Of a DNA stretch of 64,000 nt, positions 34,795-43,162 are shown one piece after another (the stretch's first letter is position 1; each line of letters opens with the position of its first letter). Below the pieces are notes generated by a model that saw nothing but the letters and a program-made list of their open reading frames with translations, did not search any database and was not told the origin of the DNA. Made by a program: the position numbers and the translations under genes. The stretch covers positions 62,001 to 126,000 of the forward strand of contig DATGLV010000034.1 of the NCBI GenBank assembly GCA_035293945.1, written 5' to 3'. The DNA is from VAZQ01 sp035293945 (GTDB taxonomy: Bacteria > Pseudomonadota > Alphaproteobacteria > Rhizobiales > Xanthobacteraceae).

Positions 34795-36087
34795 ATGACC
34801 GCTCCAGTGAAGACCCTCGAAGGCAGCGCCGATATTGCCTCGCTCATGCGCGAGATCGGGCGCCGGGCGAAAGCTGCGGCGAGGGTCCTCGCGTTGGCGC
34901 CGGCCAGCCAGAAGGACGACGCGCTCGCCGCAATGGCCGCTGCTATTCGCCTGGGCGAGAGGGAAATCCTCACTGCCAACGCGGAGGACGTGGCCGAAGC
35001 CAAAGCGGCAGGCGCCAGCGCCGCATTTCTTGATCGGCTTACGCTTGACGCCAAGCGGGTCGCCGCCATGGCGGCGGGCGTCGACGTGGTGCGCGCACTC
35101 GCCGATCCGGTCGGCGCCATGGTGGAGGCCTGGACCCGCCCGAACGGGATGATGATCGAGCGCGTGCGGGTTCCGCTTGGCGTGGTCGGAATCATTTACG
35201 AGAGCCGCCCCAACGTGACCGCCGATGCCGGCGTGCTCTGCCTCAAAGCCGGCAACGCGGCGATCCTGCGCGGCGGCTCGGAGGCCCAGCGTTCCAATCG
35301 CACCATCCACGCAGCCTTGATTCATGGGTTGCGGCAGGCGGGGTTGCCGGAATCCGCCATCGAGCTGGTGCCGGTCAAGGATCGCGCAGCGGTCGGGCTG
35401 ATGCTCGGCGGGCTTGAAGGTGCGGTCGACGTGATCGTGCCGCGCGGCGGCAAGGATTTGGTGGCACGCGTGCAGGCGGAGGCGCGGGTGCCGGTGTTCG
35501 CTCACCTCGAAGGCATCTGTCACGTCTATATCGATAAGGCTGCAGCGCTCCCCATGGCGCTGTCGATCGTGCTCAACGCCAAGATGCGGCGCACCGGCGT
35601 CTGCGGCGCGGCCGAAACCCTGCTGGTCGACCGCGCCTGCGCTGCAACTCATCTCGAGCCGCTGGTCGAAGCGCTGATCGCAGCCGGCTGCGAGATTCGC
35701 GGCGATGCGGCCGTGCAGGCGGTTGATCCCCGGGTGAAACCGGCGCGAGAGGCGGACTGGGAGACCGAGTATCTCGATGCCATTATTGCGGCCAGGCTGG
35801 TGGACGGGGTGGATGGAGCAATCGCGCATGTCGAGCGCTACGGCTCCCATCATACAGATGCGATCGTTACCGCCGATCAGGCAACCGCCGAGAAATTCCT
35901 GCGCGAAGTCGATTCGGCGATCGTCCTGCACAATGCCTCGACCCAGTTCGCCGACGGCGGCGAGTTCGGGTTCGGGGCTGAGATCGGGATCGCCACCGGT
36001 CGCTTCCATGCGCGTGGACCGGTCGGTGTGGAGCAACTCACCAGCTTCAAATACCGCGTGCACGGCACCGGGCAAATCAGGCCGTGA
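34795..36087 (+). CDS. proA: glutamate-5-semialdehyde dehydrogenase (gamma-glutamyl phosphate reductase)
   Basis: 430 residues. An aldehyde-dehydrogenase-fold enzyme that reduces gamma-glutamyl phosphate with NADPH in proline synthesis. The family hallmark GVVGIIYESRPNVTADAGVLCLKAGN is partly visible at about 124-150 (IIYESRPNVT), and the catalytic Cys lies in RRTGVCGAAETLL near 270. The C-terminal HHTDAIVT and GEFGFGAEIGIATGRFHARGP segments are typical of ProA. It is followed by nadD and rsfS. proB, commonly upstream in relatives, is not in front of it here; an SDR gene is. Confidence 0.96.
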   Translation: MTAPVKTLEGSADIASLMREIGRRAKAAARVLALAPASQKDDALAAMAAAIRLGEREILTANAEDVAEAKAAGASAAFLDRLTLDAKRVAAMAAGVDVVRALADPVGAMVEAWTRPNGMMIERVRVPLGVVGIIYESRPNVTADAGVLCLKAGNAAILRGGSEAQRSNRTIHAALIHGLRQAGLPESAIELVPVKDRAAVGLMLGGLEGAVDVIVPRGGKDLVARVQAEARVPVFAHLEGICHVYIDKAAALPMALSIVLNAKMRRTGVCGAAETLLVDRACAATHLEPLVEALIAAGCEIRGDAAVQAVDPRVKPAREADWETEYLDAIIAARLVDGVDGAIAHVERYGSHHTDAIVTADQATAEKFLREVDSAIVLHNASTQFADGGEFGFGAEIGIATGRFHARGPVGVEQLTSFKYRVHGTGQIRP

Positions 36088-36118
36088 GCCGTTCTTCGAT
36101 CGGCGAGCGACCGCATTG

Positions 36119-36802
36119 ATGCACAGCTGCCAAACGGCTTCGGATGCAGCGCCAATAGGGCCTGATAGCGCTCGGCTCGCCGCCGGCCGCGTACATCTGC
36201 CTCCGCACGCCCGCGGCATGCGCATTGGTCTGTTCGGCGGCAGCTTCGACCCGCCGCATGCTGCCCATCGCGCGGCCTGCCTGATCGCCATGAAACAGCT
36301 CGGCCTCGATCGGGTCTGGTGGCTGGTGACCCCCGGCAATCCGCTCAAGGACCAGAGGGGCCTCGCGCCTCTCGCCAAGCGGATCGCGGCGGCGCGAGCG
36401 CTCGCACAACATCCGCGCATCGATGTCACCGGCATCGAGGCCGAAATCGGGGCGCACTACACGTACGACACGTTGCGCTTCCTGCGCGCGCGCTGCCCCG
36501 GCGTGCGTTTTGTCTGGATCATGGGGGCCGACAATCTGCGGACTTTTCATCTGTGGCAGAAATGGCGCGACATCGCCAACTTGGTGCCGATGGCGGTGAT
36601 CGACCGCCTCGGCCCAAGCCTCTACGCCACCTCGAGCGTGGCCGCCCAGGCGCTCGCCCGCTATCGCCTGCCCGACACGCGGGCGAGGGCTTTGCCGAGC
36701 CATCGCCCGCCCGCCTGGGTTTACCTTCATGGTCTCAAATCGCCATTGTCATCGACGGCGTTGCGGGCGGCACGCTTGCGAGGCGGCGGCAAATGGTCAT
36801 GA
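36119..36802 (+). CDS. nadD: nicotinate-nucleotide adenylyltransferase
   Basis: Adenylates nicotinate mononucleotide in NAD synthesis. The nucleotidyltransferase motif GGSFDPPHAAHR follows MRIGLF, and the family's WWLVTPGNPLK, FVWIMGADNLRTFHLW and the final LSSTALRAA (ISSTxIR motif) are all present. The ATG at 36119 gives 227 residues; the ATG at 36218 (MRIGLFGGS) gives 194 and is also plausible, as the first 33 residues are poorly conserved in type. It lies 31 bp after proA. Confidence 0.94.
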   Translation: MHSCQTASDAAPIGPDSARLAAGRVHLPPHARGMRIGLFGGSFDPPHAAHRAACLIAMKQLGLDRVWWLVTPGNPLKDQRGLAPLAKRIAAARALAQHPRIDVTGIEAEIGAHYTYDTLRFLRARCPGVRFVWIMGADNLRTFHLWQKWRDIANLVPMAVIDRLGPSLYATSSVAAQALARYRLPDTRARALPSHRPPAWVYLHGLKSPLSSTALRAARLRGGGKWS

Positions 36803-36930
36803 ACCCAGATGGTCATGAATATGACGCGGAAGGTCGACAAAATGCAGTTTGGGCGACCGCGAGAGGTTGAAAGCATTTACCCCCCGCGCCTATTTTAGCA
36901 GAGGCATAAGCCAGAGAAAGGAAAGGCCCC

Positions 36931-37344
36931 CTGCCCACATCTGCACTCCCCCGGGCCAGCGCCCGTCGCGCGCCCGCCAAGGTCTCCAAGGTGCGCCCTG
37001 ACGCCAAGGAGATCCTTCACCTTGTCCTCGCCCGCATCGACGACATGAAGGCCGAGGATACCGTTACCATCGATCTCATCGGTAAGAGCTCGATCGCCGA
37101 CGCCATGGTTGTGACCTCGGGCAGATCGAACCGCCAGGTCGGCGCCATTGCCGATCGTCTCATCGAGGACCTCACCGCCGCCGGCGTGCCGAATCTACGG
37201 GTCGAGGGCCTGCCGAACTGCGACTGGGTGCTGATCGATGCCGGCGATGTGATCATCCACGTGTTCCGGCCGGAAGTCCGCAACTTCTACAATCTTGAGA
37301 ACATCTGGGCCCCCGGCCGGTCGCCGCGCCGGCAGGCGAATTGA
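36931..37344 (+). CDS. rsfS: ribosome silencing factor RsfS
   Basis: The RsfS/Iojap family protein that binds uL14 and blocks 30S-50S joining in starvation. Seen motifs: DDMKAEDTVTIDL, IADAMVVTSGRSNRQVGAIAD, VEGLPNCDWVLIDAGDVIIHVFRPEVRNFYNLE. The conventional start is GTG at 36991 (117 residues) with no clear ribosome site. A CTG at 36931 is in frame directly after AAAGGAAAGG and would give LPTSALPRAS, which resembles the N-terminus I recall for Bradyrhizobium RsfS. I therefore favour CTG 36931. It follows nadD and precedes rlmH. Confidence 0.92.
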   Translation: MPTSALPRASARRAPAKVSKVRPDAKEILHLVLARIDDMKAEDTVTIDLIGKSSIADAMVVTSGRSNRQVGAIADRLIEDLTAAGVPNLRVEGLPNCDWVLIDAGDVIIHVFRPEVRNFYNLENIWAPGRSPRRQAN

Positions 37345-37372
37345 TGCCCCCTGAAGCGGCAGGCAGCCGCCC

Positions 37373-37855
37373 ATGCGCGTCCTGATCACCGCGGTCGGCC
37401 GTCTGAAGCAAGGCCCGGAGCGCGAGCTCGCCGAGCGCTACCGCAAGCGAGCTGCCGACCTCGGCCGCAAGATTGGGCTGTCCGCCTTCGATGTGCTTGA
37501 GATCAAGGAGAGCCGGGCCGAGAATGTCGAACGCCGCACGCTCGAAGAATCGATCGCCATCGCCAACGTGATTCCGGAGCATGCCGTCACGGTTCTTTTG
37601 GACGAACACGGTGCCGACATGAACAGCGCGGCATTTGCGACTCATCTGCAGGATTGGCGACGATCCGACAGACCAGCAGCGGTCTTCATAGTGGGCGGAG
37701 CGGATGGAGTGGCGGGGAGCCTGCGTGACAAGGCAGAGCTGGTGATCGCCTTTGGGGCGGTCACTTGGCCGCATCAGCTGGTGCGCATCATGCTGCTGGA
37801 GCAACTCTACCGCGCCGTCACCATGCTGAGCGGGCACCCGTACCACCGAGCGTGA
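37373..37855 (+). CDS. rlmH: 23S rRNA (pseudouridine1915-N3)-methyltransferase RlmH
   Basis: 160 residues, SPOUT family. Methylates pseudouridine 1915 in helix 69 of 23S rRNA. The SAM-binding knot region is visible as VLLDEHGADMNSAAFA and AVFIVGGADGVAG, and the end HQLVRIMLLEQLYRAVTMLSGHPYHR is diagnostic. Start MRVLITAVGRLK. It follows rsfS by 28 bp and continues the conserved block. Confidence 0.96.
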   Translation: MRVLITAVGRLKQGPERELAERYRKRAADLGRKIGLSAFDVLEIKESRAENVERRTLEESIAIANVIPEHAVTVLLDEHGADMNSAAFATHLQDWRRSDRPAAVFIVGGADGVAGSLRDKAELVIAFGAVTWPHQLVRIMLLEQLYRAVTMLSGHPYHRA

Positions 37856-37908
37856 GGGCGCGGCCCTAATACCGCGCGAATCGCGCTATCTATTGGCTCC
37901 GGACGTGA

Positions 37909-39321
37909 ATGGAACGGGCCGGCATGGCGCGGATTGCAGCAGATCGGTCCCTCGCTCGGAGCTTTGGTCACGGCTGCGTGCATTTGACGATCTGGGTCAC
38001 GTTGGGGGCTCTGATCGCCGGGCTGATGTTCGTGCCGGCGGCAGCCCAAACCTCGGCGCAGCCGCCCGCGTCCCCGCCCCCGAGCTCGGCCAATCCGCCC
38101 GGCGCAAGCTCCATGGGGCAAGCCGCCCCGCCACCGGACAATCTCGATGCGCTGAAGCAGAGTAACCAGGACCTCAACGCGCTGCAGGCCGAGCAGCAAA
38201 AGGCGGCCGACACGGAGGCGAAGCTCAAGCGGGAAATTGCATCGATCGGCGACGATCGCCGCCGGCTGAACCAACAGCTGATCGACACCGCGATGCGGAT
38301 TCGGAGCGACGAAAATCAGATAGCAAGCGCACAGGACCGGCTTAAGCCGCTTGATGCGCGCGAGCAGGCGCTACGCCAATCGTTGGATCAGCGGCGCGGC
38401 CTGATGGCGGAGATTCTCGCGGCCTTGCAGCGCATTGGCCGCCATCCACCGCCGGCCCTCATGGTCAGCCCGCAGGACGCGCTGCAATCGCTCCGCTCGG
38501 CCATGATCCTCGGCGCCGTCTTGCCGGAGATGCGACAAGAGGCTGACCAGCTGATCGCGGATTTAACCGAGCTGACGCGACTACGCGCCCAGATCGCCAT
38601 GGAGCGCGACGCTCTGACGCGCGAGCTCGCCCTGCTCGGCGAGGAACACCAGCGCTTGAGCCTCCTGACCGAGCAACGCCAGAAGCAGCTGGCGGATAGC
38701 GAGCAGGCGCTCGAGCAGGAGCATCAGCGCGCGGCCCAGCTGGCCAGGCAAGCCGATAATCTCAAAGATTTGATCGCGAAGCTGGAGCAGAGCCCGGGGC
38801 CGACCGGCCACGATGACAAGCCAGAGCGTCCGGATTTGGCTGCCCTGGGCAATCCGGGGCGCCTGGCACCCGCAATTGCTTTTGCGGCCGCTAAAGGACG
38901 CCTGCCGCTCCCGGTCAATGGCGTACGCATTAAGGAATTCGGCGCGCCGGACGGTCTCGGGGGCACTGAGAAAGGCCTGACAGTGGCAACCAGGCCCGGC
39001 GCACAGATCACCGCCCCCTGCGACGGCTGGGTCGTCTATGCGGGACCGTTCCGCAATTACGGCCAACTCTTGATCCTTAATGCCGGCAGCGGCTATCATG
39101 TGCTTCTAGCCGGGATGGAACGGATCTCAGTCGATCTGGGGCAGTTCGTGGTGACTGGGGAGCCCGTTGCAATAATGGGCGATGGCGGGGGCCAAGTGCC
39201 TGCGGCGCTGGCGGCCAGCTCGGCGCAGCCGGTGCTTTATGTTGAGTTTCGGAAGGACGGGACACCCGTCGACCCCAGCCCATGGTGGGCAACAAATGAC
39301 GGCGAAAAGGTTCGCGGATGA
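37909..39321 (+). CDS. EnvC-like murein hydrolase activator (degenerate LytM/M23)
   Basis: 470 residues. An N-terminal hydrophobic signal (LGALIAGLMFVPAAAQ) is followed by a Pro-rich linker, a long coiled coil (about 85-300, rich in Q, E, K, L) and a C-terminal LytM domain (TAPCDGWVVYAGPFRNYGQLLIL... VLYVEFRKDGTPVDPSPW). The HxxxD and HxH zinc motifs of active M23 peptidases are replaced, so it is probably an amidase activator in the periplasm, as EnvC is, needed for cell separation. Its stop overlaps the ctpA start (ATGA, 39318-39321). Confidence 0.87.
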   Translation: MERAGMARIAADRSLARSFGHGCVHLTIWVTLGALIAGLMFVPAAAQTSAQPPASPPPSSANPPGASSMGQAAPPPDNLDALKQSNQDLNALQAEQQKAADTEAKLKREIASIGDDRRRLNQQLIDTAMRIRSDENQIASAQDRLKPLDAREQALRQSLDQRRGLMAEILAALQRIGRHPPPALMVSPQDALQSLRSAMILGAVLPEMRQEADQLIADLTELTRLRAQIAMERDALTRELALLGEEHQRLSLLTEQRQKQLADSEQALEQEHQRAAQLARQADNLKDLIAKLEQSPGPTGHDDKPERPDLAALGNPGRLAPAIAFAAAKGRLPLPVNGVRIKEFGAPDGLGGTEKGLTVATRPGAQITAPCDGWVVYAGPFRNYGQLLILNAGSGYHVLLAGMERISVDLGQFVVTGEPVAIMGDGGGQVPAALAASSAQPVLYVEFRKDGTPVDPSPWWATNDGEKVRG

Positions 39322-40652
39322 TGCGCAAGACTTCCTTTGTTCTCCTCGGTGCAGCGGCGGGCGCGGCCCTGACGCTGATGGCAACCCAGCCCCGCTTAAT
39401 GCTCAATACGTCGAGCGCCAAAGCCGCCGCGGCCGACACCTATAAGCAGCTAAGCCTGTTCGGCGACGTATTTGAGCGGGTGCGGTCCGACTATGTGGAG
39501 AAGCCGGACGACGCCAAGCTGATCGAGACGGCGATCAATGGAATGCTGACCGGGCTCGATCCGCACTCGAGCTATATGGACGCCAAGAGCTTCCGCGACA
39601 TGCAGGTGCAGACCCGCGGCGAATTCGGCGGGCTCGGCATCGAGGTCACCATGGAGGACGGGCTGATCAAGGTGGTGGCGCCGATCGACGATACGCCCGC
39701 GGCTAAAGCCGGCGTGTTGGCGAACGACTATATCACTCATATCGACGACGAATCGGTCCAAGGCCTGACCCTCAACCAGGCGGTCGACAAGATGCGGGGC
39801 CCGGTCAACACCAGCATCAAGCTGCGCATCGTCCGAAAGGGCGTGGAGAAGCCGGTCGAGATGACGCTCACGCGGGACGTGATCAAGGTGGCGTCGGTCC
39901 GCTCGCATTCGGAAGGCAATGACGTCGGCTACATCCGCGTGACGCAATTCAACGAGCAGACCACTGAAGGCGTCAAGAAGGCGATCGCCGACATCTCGGC
40001 GCAGGACGGCGACAATCTCAAAGGTTACATTCTCGACCTCCGCAACAATCCGGGCGGGTTGCTTGACCAGGCCATCGGAGTTTCGGATGCCTTCCTCGAG
40101 AAGGGTGAGATCGTCTCGACGCGCGGCCGCAACCCCGAGGATGTGCAGCATTTCAACGCCAAGCCGGGCGACCTCACCAAAGGCAAGCCGCTGATTGTGC
40201 TGATCAATGGCGGCTCGGCCTCAGCTTCGGAGATCGTCGCCGGAGCCATGCAGGATCACAAGCGCGCAACGATCCTGGGCACCCGTTCCTTCGGCAAGGG
40301 ATCGGTGCAGACCATTATTCCACTCGGCAACGGCGCCGGTGCGCTGCGGCTGACCACGGCGCGCTATTTCACGCCCTCGGGCCATTCGATCCAGGCCAAG
40401 GGGATCGTGCCCGATATCGAGGTGCTGCAGGACATTCCTGACGATCTGAAGGCGCGGCTCGAGCCCAAAGGCGGCGAAGCCGCGTTGCGTGGGCACCTAA
40501 AAGCGGATGGTGACGAGGAGACTGGATCGCAGGCCTATGTGCCGCCCGACCCCAAGGACGACAAGGCCTTGCACGAAGCAGTCGCCCTCATCCGTGGCGA
40601 TGACAAGAACGCTGCCTACCCGCCGAACACCAAGCTGGCGGTTCCGAACTGA
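39318..40652 (+). CDS. ctpA: S41 C-terminal processing peptidase
   Basis: 444 residues. A signal/anchor at the N-terminus (LLGAAAGAALTLMA), then a PDZ domain at about 95-175 (GEFGGLGIEV...VLANDYITHID) and the tail-specific protease domain. The catalytic Ser/Lys dyad is in GGSASASEIV (Ser302) and SFGKGSVQT (Lys327). It processes periplasmic proteins, in related bacteria partly by way of cell-wall hydrolases, which fits the translationally coupled EnvC-like gene. A hairpin follows at 40683. Confidence 0.93.
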   Translation: MMRKTSFVLLGAAAGAALTLMATQPRLMLNTSSAKAAAADTYKQLSLFGDVFERVRSDYVEKPDDAKLIETAINGMLTGLDPHSSYMDAKSFRDMQVQTRGEFGGLGIEVTMEDGLIKVVAPIDDTPAAKAGVLANDYITHIDDESVQGLTLNQAVDKMRGPVNTSIKLRIVRKGVEKPVEMTLTRDVIKVASVRSHSEGNDVGYIRVTQFNEQTTEGVKKAIADISAQDGDNLKGYILDLRNNPGGLLDQAIGVSDAFLEKGEIVSTRGRNPEDVQHFNAKPGDLTKGKPLIVLINGGSASASEIVAGAMQDHKRATILGTRSFGKGSVQTIIPLGNGAGALRLTTARYFTPSGHSIQAKGIVPDIEVLQDIPDDLKARLEPKGGEAALRGHLKADGDEETGSQAYVPPDPKDDKALHEAVALIRGDDKNAAYPPNTKLAVPN

Positions 40653-40682
40653 TATCGCGGGCGATTGGCTAATTGCCTTGAT

Positions 40683-40704
40683 GGGGCGGCCTTTGGGCCG
40701 CCCC
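40683..40704 (+). terminator. strong GC hairpin after ctpA
   Basis: GGGGCGGCC (40683-40691), loop TTTG, GGCCGCCCC (40696-40704) form a 9-bp perfect stem 31 bp after the ctpA stop. The following GCTCATTTCGG has only a short T-run, so it is a weak intrinsic terminator or a pause site. Confidence 0.5.
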
Positions 40705-40797
40705 GCTCATTTCGGACTGCCCGCCTGAGAGCCCGGTAAACGAAGAGTTAACGACTACGGATGCTAAAGTCGGGTCGATCGGTGATTCGCGAGGGCT

Positions 40798-42042
40798 GTG
40801 GCCTTGATCGACGACCTTAGCGCTCCGCTCGGCCTCGGTGGTGGACGCAACGGAGGCAGGCACAATCGCAACGACAAATGGGTCGCGATGACCCTGGTAT
40901 GGGGGCCGCGGATCGCCGCCGGCGCCCTCGCCTGCTTCCCGCTTGCTTTTCTCGGATGGCTCCTGTTTGCCGAGGCCCCTTTGGGTGGAGAGCCAATGGT
41001 CGTGGTGCCGGCCAACCTGCATGCGGATGTGACGAGCGCCGATACGCGCTCGGCTCAGGGTGGTCAGCCCCATGCCGAGGAAGCAGGCAGTCAGCGACCG
41101 AATCGATATGACGGCCCTGCGATGGCCGCAGCCCCACCTGCCGGCACGAACACAGTCACGATCATCGACGGGAGCAGCGGCAAGCGGCAAGACGTGCAGA
41201 TTCCCGGCACCGAGCCCTCCGACACCTCCGCCGAAACGCATGGCGATGCGCGACTTACCGAGGCTACCCGCAGCGGACCGATCCCGCGCATCGCGCCTGA
41301 CGGGACGCGCCCGGCAGACGCCTATGCGCAACCTGTCAAAGCGCTGGCGGAGCGGCCCAATGCCCCGCGCATTGCCATCATCGTGGCCGGGCTCGGGATC
41401 AGTGCTGTCGGCACGAGTGATGCGCTCGCCAAGCTCCCCGGGCCGGTCACGTTCGCGTTCGCGCCCTATGCGACTGGCCTCGATCGCCTGGCCGCGCGTG
41501 CGCGCGACGGTGGGCATGAGATCCTGCTGCAGGTGCCGATGGAGCCGTTTGACTACCCTGACAACGATCCCGGGCCGCAAACCCTGTTGACCTCGCTCAG
41601 CGCCAATCAGAACGTCGATCGGCTGCACTGGCTGATGAGCCGGCTGCAAGGCTATGTGGGCCTGGCCAACTACATGGGTGGGCGTTTCACCGCAAACGAA
41701 CAAGCACTCGCCCCTGTCCTGCGGGAGGCCACCAAGCGTGGTCTAATCTATGTGGACGATGGCTCCTCGCCGCGCAGCCTTGCCGGACAGATCGCCGGCG
41801 CCAACAATCTTCCCTACGCCAAGGCAGACCTCACTATCGATGCCGTGCCGACCTCGACCGAGATCGACCGCGCTATCGCGCGCTTGGAAAAGACCGCGCA
41901 GGAACGCGGGGCCGCGGTCGGCATGGCCAACGCCCTTCCGGTCACCATCGACCGCATCGCCAACTGGGCCAAGACCGCCGAGAGCCGGGGCATTCTGCTG
42001 GTGCCAATCACTGCCATTGTGGGGCGCGGAAAATCGACCTGA
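40798..42042 (+). CDS. divergent polysaccharide deacetylase family protein (YibQ-like)
   Basis: 414 residues. A GTG start (40798) follows GAGGG. A cytosolic N-terminus, one membrane anchor (PRIAAGALACFPLAFLGWLLF) and a Pro/Thr/Ala-rich linker precede the deacetylase-like domain: PRIAIIVAGLGISAVGTSDAL, LPGPVTFAFAPYATGL, GHEILLQVPMEPFDYPDNDPG, NYMGGRFTA, YVDDGSS. The family lies beside envC and ctpA in many proteobacteria and is presumed to act on the envelope, but metal-dependent activity has not been settled. Confidence 0.87.
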   Translation: MALIDDLSAPLGLGGGRNGGRHNRNDKWVAMTLVWGPRIAAGALACFPLAFLGWLLFAEAPLGGEPMVVVPANLHADVTSADTRSAQGGQPHAEEAGSQRPNRYDGPAMAAAPPAGTNTVTIIDGSSGKRQDVQIPGTEPSDTSAETHGDARLTEATRSGPIPRIAPDGTRPADAYAQPVKALAERPNAPRIAIIVAGLGISAVGTSDALAKLPGPVTFAFAPYATGLDRLAARARDGGHEILLQVPMEPFDYPDNDPGPQTLLTSLSANQNVDRLHWLMSRLQGYVGLANYMGGRFTANEQALAPVLREATKRGLIYVDDGSSPRSLAGQIAGANNLPYAKADLTIDAVPTSTEIDRAIARLEKTAQERGAAVGMANALPVTIDRIANWAKTAESRGILLVPITAIVGRGKST

Positions 42043-42079
42043 TGGGCTGGCCCGGCAATCAGATGCCGGATGACATGCC

Positions 42080-42104
42080 CTGACGGTGAGATATTCTCCG
42101 TCAG
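42080..42104 (+). terminator. hairpin after the deacetylase-like gene
   Basis: CTGACGG (42080-42086) and CCGTCAG (42098-42104) pair perfectly, and part of the interior (GAGA/TCT) can extend the stem. No T-run follows. It lies in the 107-bp gap before rppH. Confidence 0.35.
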
Positions 42105-42149
42105 CAGGCTCGCCTCCCGACCGCTATCCAGCCCGTTCCATTCAACTCA

Positions 42150-42662
42150 ATGTCTTTTGAAAGCCTCCCCTATCGTCGGTGCGTCGGGATCATGCTGATC
42201 AACCGCGCCGGTCTCGTCTTCATCGGCCGCCGTCGCGATGGACCCGAGCACGTCGACACCGACCACGCATGGCAAATGCCGCAGGGCGGCGTCGATCCCG
42301 GGGAAGACACTTGGCTCGCGGCATTGCGCGAGCTCTATGAAGAAACCAGCATCCGCTCGGTCGAACGCCTAGGTGAGGTGAAGGACTGGCTGACCTACGA
42401 CATTCCGCGCGACATCGTTGGGCAGGCCTGGAAGGGAAAGTATCGTGGCCAAACGCAGAAATGGTACGCGATGCGGTTCATCGGGGACGACAGCGAGATC
42501 AACACCGCGCATCCGCCCGATGGCCATGAGCCGGAATTCATCGATTGGCGCTGGGAGCCGATGGCGAACCTGGCCGAGTTGATCATTCCGTTCAAGCGCA
42601 AGGTCTATGAGCAGGTAGTGGCAAATTTCAGCCGATTCGGTCAGCCCGGGCGGCCGGCCTGA
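42150..42662 (+). CDS. rppH: RNA pyrophosphohydrolase
   Basis: 170 residues, Nudix family. It removes pyrophosphate from mRNA 5' ends to start decay. The Nudix box GGVDPGEDTWLAALRELYEETSI occupies about residues 48-70 with REL.EE intact. YRRCVGIMLINRAG and WQMPQGGVDPGE are the alphaproteobacterial RppH pattern, and GQTQKWYAMRF and EFIDWRWEP support it. Its last 22 bp overlap, tail to tail, the 3' end of atpC on the other strand. Confidence 0.93.
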   Translation: MSFESLPYRRCVGIMLINRAGLVFIGRRRDGPEHVDTDHAWQMPQGGVDPGEDTWLAALRELYEETSIRSVERLGEVKDWLTYDIPRDIVGQAWKGKYRGQTQKWYAMRFIGDDSEINTAHPPDGHEPEFIDWRWEPMANLAELIIPFKRKVYEQVVANFSRFGQPGRPA

Positions 42663-43060
42663 TAGGAAGTCACGGCTGCCTCCAGGGCCCTCAATTGCTC
42701 GAGACGATGGCTGAGCTTGTCACGCTGCCACCCATCGGTTGAGTCGGCGACATCCTCTTCCACGTCCTTGATCTCGCCCACCAGAACGGCGCGGTCGAAT
42801 TCCTCGAGCGGCACCGCCATATCGGCCAGCACCGTCAGTGCCGAGGGCCCGACCTCGGCAAAGCCGCCATTCACCACCACGCGCAGATCACCGTCCTCGC
42901 GATGAATGACGAGGATTCCAGGCCGCAGTGTCGTTATCAGCGGGGCATGCCCGGCCAGGACGCCAAGGTCACCCTCCGCACCTGGCAGGTCGACCTGGAC
43001 GGCCTCGCCCGCAAACAAGAGCTTCTCTGGCGACACGAGATCGAAATGGAAGGTGGCCAT
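42641..43060 (-). CDS. atpC: F1 ATP synthase epsilon subunit
   Basis: 139 residues. The N-terminal beta-sandwich is FHFDLVSPEKLLFAGEAVQVDLPGAEGDLGVLAGHAPLITTLRPG, and a C-terminal helix pair follows (LEQLRALEAAVTSYQ). It is the rotor subunit that contacts gamma and the c-ring. Last gene of the atpHAGDC operon. A 102-bp gap with a repeat palindrome separates it from atpD. Confidence 0.95.
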   Translation of the reverse strand: MATFHFDLVSPEKLLFAGEAVQVDLPGAEGDLGVLAGHAPLITTLRPGILVIHREDGDLRVVVNGGFAEVGPSALTVLADMAVPLEEFDRAVLVGEIKDVEEDVADSTDGWQRDKLSHRLEQLRALEAAVTSYQAGRPG

Positions 43061-43083
43061 GTTGTTGTCAGCGAATAGCGAAT

Positions 43084-43157
43084 GGCGAATAGCGAATAGA
43101 AGTCGCTGCCCGCTATCGCCAATCCCTCTTCGCTACTCCCTTTATTCGCTATTCGCC
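43084..43157. repeat. 15-bp perfect inverted repeat in the atpD-atpC junction
   Basis: GGCGAATAGCGAATA (43084-43098) and TATTCGCTATTCGCC (43143-43157) pair perfectly across a 44-nt interior. Further GCGAATAGCGAAT copies stand at 43071. The repeat occupies nearly the whole gap. It is of the GAATAGCGAATAG type frequent in rhizobial intergenic DNA. Confidence 0.8.
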
Positions 43158-43162
43158 TGTCC

